Positions 1-6,888 of a DNA stretch of 16,438 nt are shown in pieces (position 1 is the stretch's first letter; every line of letters begins with the position of its first letter). The notes under the pieces are model-generated. The model ran no database searches, had not been told where the DNA came from, and worked only from the letters and a program-made list of their open reading frames with translations. The DNA is from JAMCZC01 sp964364925 (lineage in GTDB: Bacteria > Patescibacteriota > Microgenomatia > Levybacterales > UBA12049): the NCBI GenBank assembly GCA_964364925.1, contig CAYIOB010000014.1, forward strand, positions 1-16,438. The letters run 5' to 3'. Made by a program: the position numbers and the translations under genes.

Positions 1-647
1 CAGATGAGGTGTACGGAAGCCTAGAACTCGAAGAAAAGAACATTTTTAATGAACGAACAAATTATAACCCCAGAAGTCCTTATGCTGCCAGTAAAGCCGG
101 GTCAGACCATTTGGTTAGGGCATATTATCATACGCATAATTTACCCATTACAATTTCCAATTGTTCAAATAATTTTGGACCTTATCATTTTCCGGAAAAA
201 TTTATTCCGCTTGCAATTACCAACTTATTGGAAGATAAAAAAATTCCGGTATATGGAGATGGATTATATGTTAGAGATTGGCTTTACGTAGAAGATCATT
301 GCAGGGCAATTGATTTAATTTTACAAAAAGGTAAAACAGGAGAAACTTATTGCGTGGGAGGATTAACAGAAGATATAAATAATCTTGAGGTAATAAAAAA
401 AATAATAAAACTTCTTGGAAAAAATGAAAGTTATATTGAGTTTGTTAAAGATAGATTGGGTCATGATAGAAGATACGCCTTGGATTGGTCAAAAATAAAA
501 AACGAGTTGGGCTTTGAACCTTTATATTCCTTTGACGAGTGGTTGGGGAAAACTGTCCGGTGGTATAAGGAAAATCAGGATTGGTGGAAAAGGGTAAAAA
601 ACGGGGATTATCAAAAATATTATAAAAAGCAGTATGAAAGCTTATGA
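1..647 (+). CDS. rfbB: dTDP-glucose 4,6-dehydratase (RmlB/RfbB), 5'-truncated by the window edge
   Basis: This NAD-dependent extended short-chain dehydrogenase converts dTDP-glucose to dTDP-4-keto-6-deoxyglucose in the cytoplasm, the second step of dTDP-rhamnose synthesis. The reading frame is open from the window edge and begins inside the conserved T-D-E-V-Y-G segment, so the Rossmann glycine motif lies upstream. About 214 residues of a usual 330-350 are present. The catalytic YxxxK is seen in SPYAASKAGSDHL, followed by the family blocks NCSNNFGPYHFPEK, VYGDGLYVRDWLYVEDH and the C-terminal GHDRRYALD. A GTG at 9 opens the same frame but is internal, not the start. The TGA stop overlaps the next ATG by 4 bp, so the rhamnose reductase is translationally coupled. 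No rmlA or rmlC is visible; they may lie upstream. Family assignment is firm. Confidence 0.95.
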   Translation, partial: DEVYGSLELEEKNIFNERTNYNPRSPYAASKAGSDHLVRAYYHTHNLPITISNCSNNFGPYHFPEKFIPLAITNLLEDKKIPVYGDGLYVRDWLYVEDHCRAIDLILQKGKTGETYCVGGLTEDINNLEVIKKIIKLLGKNESYIEFVKDRLGHDRRYALDWSKIKNELGFEPLYSFDEWLGKTVRWYKENQDWWKRVKNGDYQKYYKKQYESL

Positions 648-1564
648 AAATTTTGGTAACGGGATTATCAGGGCTTGTGGGGTCAAGATTCACAGAATTA
701 TTGGGCGATTCTTACGAATTTGAAGGAATAACAAGGAAATCCGGGGTTGACATAACGGATGAGGCCTCAATTAATCGAAAAATACTTTCTTCAGGTGCGC
801 AAATTATTCTTCATTTAGCCGCAAAAACAGATGTTGACGGATGCGAGAAAGATAAGGAAATTGACGAAAAATTTTTAGCTCAAAAAGACTTTGACCGGCA
901 AGAGTGGATAAATAAAAAAACAGCCTGGACAATAAATGTTTCAGGTACTAAATATATTGTTGAAGCTTGTAAGGAAGCTAATAAGAAAATTATTTTTGTT
1001 TCTACGGATTTTGTTTTTGACGGTAATAAATCTCAAGACGAGGGCTATATCGAGGAAGATATCCAAAATCCAATTAATTGGTATGGGAAAACAAAATATG
1101 AAGCGGAAAAATTAGTTCAAAATTCGGGTTTGGATTGGACAATTGTCCGCCCTGCTTATCCCTACAGAGCTAATTTTGCTAAAAAAAATGATTTTTTAAG
1201 AGTAATTCTGCAAAGATTTAAAAACGGTCAAAGTCTAAATATGATAACCGATCATATAATGACTCCAACACTTATTGATGATTTTGTTTATGCGATTGAT
1301 TCTCTTATAAAAACAAATTCAAGCGGAATATTTAATGTTGTTGGAGATCAATTTATCAGCCCCTATGACGGCGCAGTTCTTGTTGCTGAGAAATTCAATT
1401 TTGATAAAGGTTTAATTACACAAACAACCAGAAAGGAGTATTTTAAGGATAAAGCTCAAAGGCCCTTTTTTCTCGGCCTCAAAAATGATAAAATTAAAAA
1501 TATGGGCATAAAAATGAGATCTTTTGAAAACGGTTTGGAAGAAGTTAGAAGACAAATATTATGA
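644..1564 (+). CDS. rfbD: RmlD-like dTDP-4-dehydrorhamnose reductase (NAD(P)-dependent sugar reductase)
   Basis: This is probably the last enzyme of dTDP-L-rhamnose synthesis, reducing the 4-keto group of dTDP-4-keto-rhamnose. Visible motifs are the Rossmann glycine motif GLSGLVG (residues 7-13), HLAAKTDVDGCE (57-68), the RmlD-type STDFVFDG (120-127), and the catalytic Y147/K151 in WYGKTKYEAE, followed by VRPAYPY. Length (306 aa) is close to the family norm of about 290. The oddity is an insertion of roughly 20 charged residues (about 70-93) between the DGCE segment and the TINVSGT helix, where typical RmlD runs straight on. That leaves room for a different keto-sugar substrate. It sits directly behind rfbB with a 4-bp ATGA overlap, which supports the rhamnose assignment. 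The superfamily is certain; the exact substrate is inferred. Confidence 0.8.
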   Translation: MKILVTGLSGLVGSRFTELLGDSYEFEGITRKSGVDITDEASINRKILSSGAQIILHLAAKTDVDGCEKDKEIDEKFLAQKDFDRQEWINKKTAWTINVSGTKYIVEACKEANKKIIFVSTDFVFDGNKSQDEGYIEEDIQNPINWYGKTKYEAEKLVQNSGLDWTIVRPAYPYRANFAKKNDFLRVILQRFKNGQSLNMITDHIMTPTLIDDFVYAIDSLIKTNSSGIFNVVGDQFISPYDGAVLVAEKFNFDKGLITQTTRKEYFKDKAQRPFFLGLKNDKIKNMGIKMRSFENGLEEVRRQIL

Positions 1565-2850
1565 CAATTACTTTTGTTGGGCACGGTTATGTCGGTTTGG
1601 TTACTGCAGCTGTTTTTGCAGATTTCGGAAATACGGTATATGTAATAGGTCACACGAAAGAGAAGATTGAAAATTTAAAGCGCGGAGTAATCCCTATCTA
1701 TGAACCGGGACTAGAGGAGTTGGTCAAAAAAAATGTCAAAGCAAAAAGATTGATTTTTACCCTTAATTATAACCCTTCGATTTCACAGTCAGATATAGTT
1801 TTTATTGCAGTTGGGACACCTACCACAAAAACCGGCGACGCCGACCTTTCCACAGTTCTGGAAGTTGCTGAAAAAATAGGACAAAACCTCAAAGGTTATA
1901 CCGTGGTTGCGACGAAAAGTACGGTTCCTGCAGGCACAAATAAGAAAGTCAAAAGAATTTTGGAGGAGTCAAAGCCTCAAGTCGCCCAAGTTGATTATGC
2001 ATCCGTTCCGGAATTTTTGCGGGAAGGAAGTGCGATTTCCGACACAACTAATCCCGATAGAATTGTTATAGGTACGGAAAGTAAGAGAGCGCAAGAAATG
2101 TTAGTCAAACTCCATGAGCCGATTAATGCACCTTTGGTTTTAACAAATTTTGAAACAGCCGAACTTATAAAATATGCAGCCAATGCGTTTTTAGCTCTTA
2201 AGATTTCATATGCCAATGCAATTGCAAAACTTTCAGAATTACTCGGAGCAGATGCTTTGAAAGTGCTTGAGGGAATTGGTATGGACAAAAGAATTGGCAG
2301 TATGTTTCTTTCTCCCGGTCCGGGTTATGGAGGAAGTTGTTTTCCAAAAGACGTGAGAGCGCTTATTTCAATTGCAAAAGATAATGATTATCCATTTTCC
2401 TTACTTGAGGAAGTAGAAAATATTAATCATCAATCAAGAAGAGATATTGTAAGAAAGGCCAGAAAAATTCTCGGAGATATACGGGATAAAAAGATTGGGA
2501 TATTGGGATTGGCTTTTAAAGCAAACACCGATGACATGAGAGACGCTCCGGCAATTGACATTATCAATTTACTTCAAAACGACGGCGCAAAAATTTCTGC
2601 TTTTGATCCAAAAGCTATGGACACAGCGGCCAGATTACTAAAAGACGTCGATTATAAAAAAGATGCCTATGGGGTTTCTGAAGGAGCCGATTTACTTATT
2701 GTGCTTACGGAATGGAATGAGTTTAGGGAGCTAAATTTTTCAAATATTAAAAATAGGATGAAGAGTCCAAATATTATTGACGGAAGAAATCTTTATGATC
2801 CTGAAAAAATGGCAAAACTGGGATTCACGTATCAAGGCATTGGCAGATAA
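1561..2850 (+). CDS. ugd: UDP-glucose 6-dehydrogenase (UDP-glucose/GDP-mannose dehydrogenase family)
   Basis: This cytoplasmic enzyme oxidises UDP-glucose twice to UDP-glucuronate. The 429 aa show all three family domains: N-terminal NAD-binding with GHGYVG (7-12) and IPIYEPGLEEL, then VGTPT and ATKSTVPAGT; a central helical domain with PEFLREGSA and the NAFLALKISYANA helix; and the C-terminal UDP-binding domain with GLAFKANTDDMRDAP. The catalytic cysteine is C260 in GYGGSCFPKD. Unusually, the acidic residue that normally ends beta-strand 2 (V-D-x-D) and binds the NAD ribose is replaced by G30-H31-T32, which may change cofactor preference. The 4-bp overlap with the upstream gene indicates coupling. 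Its product feeds the Uxs-type decarboxylase four genes on. UDP-N-acetylsugar or GDP-mannose dehydrogenase are alternatives, but the motifs and neighbours favour UDP-glucose. Confidence 0.93.
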   Translation: MTITFVGHGYVGLVTAAVFADFGNTVYVIGHTKEKIENLKRGVIPIYEPGLEELVKKNVKAKRLIFTLNYNPSISQSDIVFIAVGTPTTKTGDADLSTVLEVAEKIGQNLKGYTVVATKSTVPAGTNKKVKRILEESKPQVAQVDYASVPEFLREGSAISDTTNPDRIVIGTESKRAQEMLVKLHEPINAPLVLTNFETAELIKYAANAFLALKISYANAIAKLSELLGADALKVLEGIGMDKRIGSMFLSPGPGYGGSCFPKDVRALISIAKDNDYPFSLLEEVENINHQSRRDIVRKARKILGDIRDKKIGILGLAFKANTDDMRDAPAIDIINLLQNDGAKISAFDPKAMDTAARLLKDVDYKKDAYGVSEGADLLIVLTEWNEFRELNFSNIKNRMKSPNIIDGRNLYDPEKMAKLGFTYQGIGR

Positions 2851-2853
2851 TTT

Positions 2854-3819
2854 ATGGCTACAAAAATACTCACTACAGGCGCTACGGGTTTTGTGGGCAG
2901 CCACTTAATAGAATATCTTTTTGGTAAAAATAATGATAATGAATTTTATGGAACTTATCTTTCCGACGATAGTTTGAAAAATTTAGATAAGGTTAAAAAT
3001 CGTATAAGCCTCACAAAGCTGGATCTTTCAAACGAAAAAGAAGTGTTTGAATTAGTAGAAAAGGTAAGACCGGACATTATTTTTCACCTGGCGGCTATGG
3101 CTTCTCCCGCAGATAGTTTTTCTTCTCCTGCGGAATCGGTAATAAACAATATTCATTCACAAATCAATCTCTTAGAAGGAGTAAGAAGGTCAAACTTAAT
3201 TGATGCAAAAATTTTAGTTATTTCCTCGGCAGAGATTTACGGGGACGTAGATAAAAATGAGTTGCCAATAGATGAGAACGTAAACTTCAGACCCACAAAC
3301 CCGTATGCGGTTTCCAAGCTGGCTCAGGATTTTTTAGGATTGCAATATTTTTTGTCGTACAATTTAAAAATAATTAGAGTAAGACCTTTTAACCATATTG
3401 GTCCAAGACAATCAACGGGATTTGTAGTCGCGGCTTTTGCTAAAAAAATTGTGGAGATAGAAAAAGGAAAAAGAAACGGAGTTTTAACGGTAGGAAATTT
3501 AGAAGCAAAACGTGATTTTACCGACGTGAGGGATATGGTAAAAGCCTATGATTTGGCAGTATCCAAAGGAGCATTTGGTGAAGTTTACAATCTTGGTTCC
3601 GGTATTTCTTACAAAATATCCGATATTTTAGATAAACTGCTTTCTTTATCAAAAGCCAAAATTAAAGTAGAAGTCGATAGGTCTCTTTTTAGACCTATCG
3701 ATAATCCGGATCTTGTTTGTAATGCCACGAAGTTTAAGAAACTTACAGGTTGGACTCCTGAAATCGGAATAGATACAACACTCAAAGATACCCTAGACTA
3801 TTGGAGGAATATAATTTAG
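2854..3819 (+). CDS. rmd: GDP-6-deoxy-4-keto-D-mannose reductase (Rmd type), extended SDR
   Basis: This likely reduces GDP-4-keto-6-deoxy-D-mannose, the product of the next gene, to GDP-D-rhamnose. The 321 aa show TTGATGFVGSH (7-17), HLAAMASPADSF, S125 in ISSAEIYG, and catalytic Y151/K155 in NPYAVSKLAQDF. They continue with the Rmd-like signature RVRPFNHIGPRQSTGFV (starting about residue 175), GNLEAKRDFTDVRD, and a C-terminal FRPIDNPDLV. The start lies 3 nt after the ugd stop. A perfect 11-bp inverted repeat lies inside the coding sequence at 3674-3701 (separate entry). GDP-L-fucose synthase is less likely: that family has a different N-terminus and active-site surroundings, and the NHIGPRQ block matches Rmd. 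A GDP-6-deoxytalose-forming relative cannot be ruled out by eye, because stereochemistry is not readable from motifs. Confidence 0.82.
   Translation: MATKILTTGATGFVGSHLIEYLFGKNNDNEFYGTYLSDDSLKNLDKVKNRISLTKLDLSNEKEVFELVEKVRPDIIFHLAAMASPADSFSSPAESVINNIHSQINLLEGVRRSNLIDAKILVISSAEIYGDVDKNELPIDENVNFRPTNPYAVSKLAQDFLGLQYFLSYNLKIIRVRPFNHIGPRQSTGFVVAAFAKKIVEIEKGKRNGVLTVGNLEAKRDFTDVRDMVKAYDLAVSKGAFGEVYNLGSGISYKISDILDKLLSLSKAKIKVEVDRSLFRPIDNPDLVCNATKFKKLTGWTPEIGIDTTLKDTLDYWRNII
3674..3701 (+). repeat. Perfect 11-bp inverted repeat inside rmd
   Basis: The arms TCGATAGGTCT (3674-3684) and AGACCTATCGA (3691-3701) are exact reverse complements around a 6-nt CTTTTT loop. In mRNA this gives a stable hairpin. 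It falls within codons for the family-typical DRSLFRPID stretch, so it is not an insertion. No T-run follows, so it is not a standard terminator. Confidence 0.85.
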
Positions 3820-3828
3820 AATAATATT

Positions 3829-4800
3829 ATGAAGACAGCGCTTATTACGGGCATTACGGGACAGGATGGACCATATTTAGCAGAATTATTGCTTTCCAAA
3901 GGATATAAGGTTTACGGCTTGGTTAGGAGATTAAGCACTCCTAACATAGAAAACATAAAACACATTTACGATCAAGTCGAGCTTGTCTCGGGAGATTTGC
4001 TTGACCAAGGATCGTTAACAGATGCTATTAAAAATTCCAAACCCGATGAAGTTTATAATTTGGCTGCTCAATCTTTCGTAAAGGCCTCATGGGATCAACC
4101 GGTCTTAACCGGAGAATTTACGGCTCTAGGAGTAACTAGGATGCTTGAAGCTATAAGAGCTGTTAATCCTAAGATAAAATTTTATCAGGCATCCAGTTCG
4201 GAAATGTTTGGAAAAGTTACGGAAACACCCCAAAGAGAAACAACCAGGTTTCATCCCAGAAGTCCATATGGAGTTGCCAAAGTTTATGGACATTATATAA
4301 CCTTAAATTACAGAGAAAGTTACGGTATTTTTGCGTGCTCCGGAATACTTTTTAATCATGAGTCTCCAAGAAGAGGCATAGAATTTGTTACACGTAAAAT
4401 AACCAGTGCGGTGGCAAGAATAAGTTTAGGAAACCAAGATAAGTTAGAGCTTGGTAGTCTTGAACCAAAAAGAGATTGGGGATTTTCAGGGGACTATGCC
4501 GAAGCAATGTGGTTAATGCTTCAGCAGGAAAAACCGGATGATTATGTTATAGCAACTGGGGAAAATCACAGTGTAAGAGACTTTGTTAAGGAAGCGTTTA
4601 GAGTTATAGGAATTGAAGATTGGGAAAAATATGTTGTTGCCAATAAAGAAAAATATATGCGTCCGGCAGAAGTTGATTATCTGATTGGAGACGCAAGTAA
4701 AGCCAAGAAGGTTTTGGGTTGGGTACCAAAAACAAGCTTCAAAGAACTAGTCAAAATAATGGTTGAAGCTGACCTCGAAAGAGAAAGAAACAACGAATAA
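3829..4800 (+). CDS. gmd: GDP-mannose 4,6-dehydratase
   Basis: This enzyme converts GDP-D-mannose to GDP-4-keto-6-deoxy-D-mannose, the common precursor of GDP-D-rhamnose, GDP-L-fucose and related sugars. The 323 aa begin with ITGITGQDGPYLAELLL (6-22), the classic Gmd glycine motif, followed by NLAAQSFVKASWDQP. Catalytic residues are S123/E125 in QASSSEMFG and Y147/K151 in SPYGVAKVYGHY. Further diagnostic blocks are NHESPRRGIEFVTRKIT (176-192), LGSLEPKRDWGFSGDYAEAMW and MRPAEVDYLIGDASKAK near the C-terminus. The protein is slightly shorter than many homologues (about 340-370), without loss of any motif. It follows the Rmd-like gene by 9 nt, so the pair forms a GDP-D-rhamnose module even though the gene order is the reverse of the pathway order. 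Confidence 0.96.
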   Translation: MKTALITGITGQDGPYLAELLLSKGYKVYGLVRRLSTPNIENIKHIYDQVELVSGDLLDQGSLTDAIKNSKPDEVYNLAAQSFVKASWDQPVLTGEFTALGVTRMLEAIRAVNPKIKFYQASSSEMFGKVTETPQRETTRFHPRSPYGVAKVYGHYITLNYRESYGIFACSGILFNHESPRRGIEFVTRKITSAVARISLGNQDKLELGSLEPKRDWGFSGDYAEAMWLMLQQEKPDDYVIATGENHSVRDFVKEAFRVIGIEDWEKYVVANKEKYMRPAEVDYLIGDASKAKKVLGWVPKTSFKELVKIMVEADLERERNNE

Positions 4801-4801
4801 T

Positions 4802-5758
4802 ATGCAAACCGTTTTAGTTGCCGGAGGAGCAGGTTTTATAGGTTTCCACTTGTGCAAAAGCTTACTCTTTGAAAATTATAAAGTTATTTGTGTTGATAGT
4901 CTTATAACGGGAAATAAAAGTAATTTAAAGGATTTTTTAGATAATCAAAATTTTACTTTTTTAGAAAAAGATATTACGAAATTAACAGACAGGGAATTAG
5001 CAGCAGATTTCATATTCCATTTGGCAAGCCCCGCCTCGCCTAATAAAAAAAGCCCGCGAAGTTATATAAACCACCCAATAGAAACATTACTTGCAAATTC
5101 TTTAGGAACATACAATCTTTTGGAGTTAGCAAAAAAAACATCGTCTAAATTTCTTTATGCTTCATCTTCCGAAGTGTATGGAGATCCTGCCGTTTCTCCG
5201 CAGAATGAGGATTATTTCGGTAACGTAAACCCAAACGGGGCCAGGTCTGTTTACGATGAGGGGAAGCGTTTTGGAGAAGCAATGACAATGACATATTTTA
5301 GAAAATTTAATCTAGACGTAAGAATTATAAGAATTTTTAATACATATGGTCCCTTTATGCAAGAAGATGATGGCAGAGTTGTTTCTAATTTTATTAATCA
5401 GGCAATTTTAAATAAACCGATAACTATTTACGGCGATGGAAGCCAAACCCGCAGTTTTTGCTATGTAGACGATATGGTTGAAGGATTAATGCTTGCTATG
5501 TTTTCCGATAAAACAAAAGGTGAAGTAATTAATCTTGGCAGTCCCAACGAGCGAAAAATTTCCGAACTTGCTACAATGATAAAAGACATTACAAGTTCGC
5601 GATCGGATATTGTTTTCGAGGACTTGCCGGAAGATGACCCGAAAGTTAGAAAACCGAATATTGGGAAAGCGGAAAAATTAATAGGCTGGCGTCCTAAAGT
5701 AGATATTGAACAGGGAGTAAAAAACACAGTAGAATATTTTAAGAGTATTAATATATGA
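4802..5758 (+). CDS. uxs: UDP-glucuronate decarboxylase (UDP-xylose synthase type), extended SDR
   Basis: This enzyme decarboxylates UDP-glucuronate to UDP-xylose, or to a UDP-4-keto-pentose intermediate. The 318 aa show AGGAGFIGFHLC (7-18), VDSLITGNKSNL, the Uxs hallmark HLASPASP (73-80), SSSEVYGDP (121-129), and Y151/K155 in GARSVYDEGKRFGEA. The last is the Uxs-specific R-x-x-YDEGKR block. They continue with RIFNTYGPFMQEDDGRVV and YGDGSQTRSFCYVDDMVEG. The start at 4802, 1 nt after the gmd stop, is preferred because it places the Rossmann strand at residue 3. An in-frame ATG at 4763 would add 13 poorly conserved residues and a 38-nt overlap. The substrate comes from ugd in the same operon. 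No N-terminal membrane anchor is present, so it is a soluble bacterial type. The gene symbol follows the functional family name. Confidence 0.9.
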   Translation: MQTVLVAGGAGFIGFHLCKSLLFENYKVICVDSLITGNKSNLKDFLDNQNFTFLEKDITKLTDRELAADFIFHLASPASPNKKSPRSYINHPIETLLANSLGTYNLLELAKKTSSKFLYASSSEVYGDPAVSPQNEDYFGNVNPNGARSVYDEGKRFGEAMTMTYFRKFNLDVRIIRIFNTYGPFMQEDDGRVVSNFINQAILNKPITIYGDGSQTRSFCYVDDMVEGLMLAMFSDKTKGEVINLGSPNERKISELATMIKDITSSRSDIVFEDLPEDDPKVRKPNIGKAEKLIGWRPKVDIEQGVKNTVEYFKSINI

Positions 5759-6888
5759 AAGTAGTTATTATTATTCCAACATATAATGAAAAAGGAAACG
5801 TTGAGCGTTTAATTACGATATTGGAAGAAGAAATATTCCCTTCAATTAAAAACCACGATATGAATATTTTAGTTGCAGACGACAACTCTCCTGACAAAAC
5901 CGCAGACGAGGTTAAGAAGTTAATGAATAAATGGAATAACTTAAGCCTAAATGTGGGAGAAAAGCATGGTTTGGGAGCGGCATATATAAGGGCAATGACA
6001 TATGCTGTGGAAAAAATGAATGCCGACGTAATGTTTGAAATGGATGCCGATTTGTCCCATGATCCCCAAAAAGTTCCCGCTTTTTTGCAAAAAATAGACG
6101 AAGGATACGATTTAGTTATAGGCACTCGTTACAGTCAAGGCGGTTCGATACCGCCAAATTGGGGGATAAGCCGCAAAATGTTTTCAATCTTTGGAAATTT
6201 ATTGGTTCGTCTTATCCTGCTTAAATTCTCAATTCATGATTGGACGGGCGGATTTCGGGCGTTAAAAAAAGAAATATTTCTAAAAGAGAAAAACGAGCTA
6301 ACTGCATTTAGAGGTTATACTTTTCAGGTGTCGTTTTTAAATAAAGTTGTAAGAGACGGATACAAAGTTGCAGAAATTCCAATTCACTTCACGGACAGGA
6401 CTTTGGGCAGGTCAAAAATTGTGCCGAGAGAATACATAATTGACTTATTAAAATATGTAATAACGGCAAGTATAAAAGAAAAATTATCTGGTTCTTTCGG
6501 TAAGTTTTTAGTCGTAGGAGGAATAGGATTTACCCTACAAGCAGTAATATTAAGAGTTTTGGTAGAAGGGTTTAATTATGCCCCTGCGATTGCCAGTTTA
6601 ATGGGCGCTGTTGTTGCAATATTCTCTAACTATAACCTTAACAATCTCTGGACTTTTAAAAACGAGAGAGCAGCCAGTATTATTCAGTATTTTGGTAAAA
6701 TGTTAAAGTTTTATGCAACCTCCGCAATTGGAGTAACTGTTATTCAAGCAGGAATAATATTTTTAGGCGATACACTAATCGGCAGAAAATATTATTTTAT
6801 ATATTTCCTTGTAGGAACAGCGGTTCTTCTTATATATAATTTTAGTATGTATAGATTTGTTATCTGGCGTAGGAAACCTCATAAATGA
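5755..6888 (+). CDS. Polyprenyl-phosphate sugar synthase: GT2 (DPM1-like) domain fused to GtrA membrane domain
   Basis: The N-terminal half (about 1-235) is a family-2 glycosyltransferase of the dolichol-phosphate-mannose synthase type. It contains IIIPTYNEKGN (5-15), D42-D43 in VADDNSPD, D97-A-D99 in MDADLSHDP, VIGTRY, and DWTGGFRAL, the usual DPM1 block. The C-terminal part (about 247-372) is a GtrA-like domain with four hydrophobic segments and the NYNLNNLWTF signature. The expected job is to load a sugar from a nucleotide donor onto undecaprenyl phosphate at the inner face; GtrA proteins are thought to help flip the product. The adjoining PMT-type transferase is the likely user of that lipid-linked sugar. 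The gene overlaps both neighbours by 4 bp. The sugar carried cannot be read from sequence. Confidence 0.9.
   Translation: MKVVIIIPTYNEKGNVERLITILEEEIFPSIKNHDMNILVADDNSPDKTADEVKKLMNKWNNLSLNVGEKHGLGAAYIRAMTYAVEKMNADVMFEMDADLSHDPQKVPAFLQKIDEGYDLVIGTRYSQGGSIPPNWGISRKMFSIFGNLLVRLILLKFSIHDWTGGFRALKKEIFLKEKNELTAFRGYTFQVSFLNKVVRDGYKVAEIPIHFTDRTLGRSKIVPREYIIDLLKYVITASIKEKLSGSFGKFLVVGGIGFTLQAVILRVLVEGFNYAPAIASLMGAVVAIFSNYNLNNLWTFKNERAASIIQYFGKMLKFYATSAIGVTVIQAGIIFLGDTLIGRKYYFIYFLVGTAVLLIYNFSMYRFVIWRRKPHK

Noticed and set aside
746..775. TTGACA-like promoter inside the RmlD-like gene
   Set aside because: There is a perfect -35 hexamer, but no good -10 at the right distance, and it is mid-gene in a tightly coupled operon. 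Probably chance.
4763..4801. Upstream ATG as start of the Uxs-type gene
   Set aside because: It would add 13 residues not expected before the Rossmann strand and a 38-nt overlap with gmd. The ATG at 4802 fits the family N-terminus.
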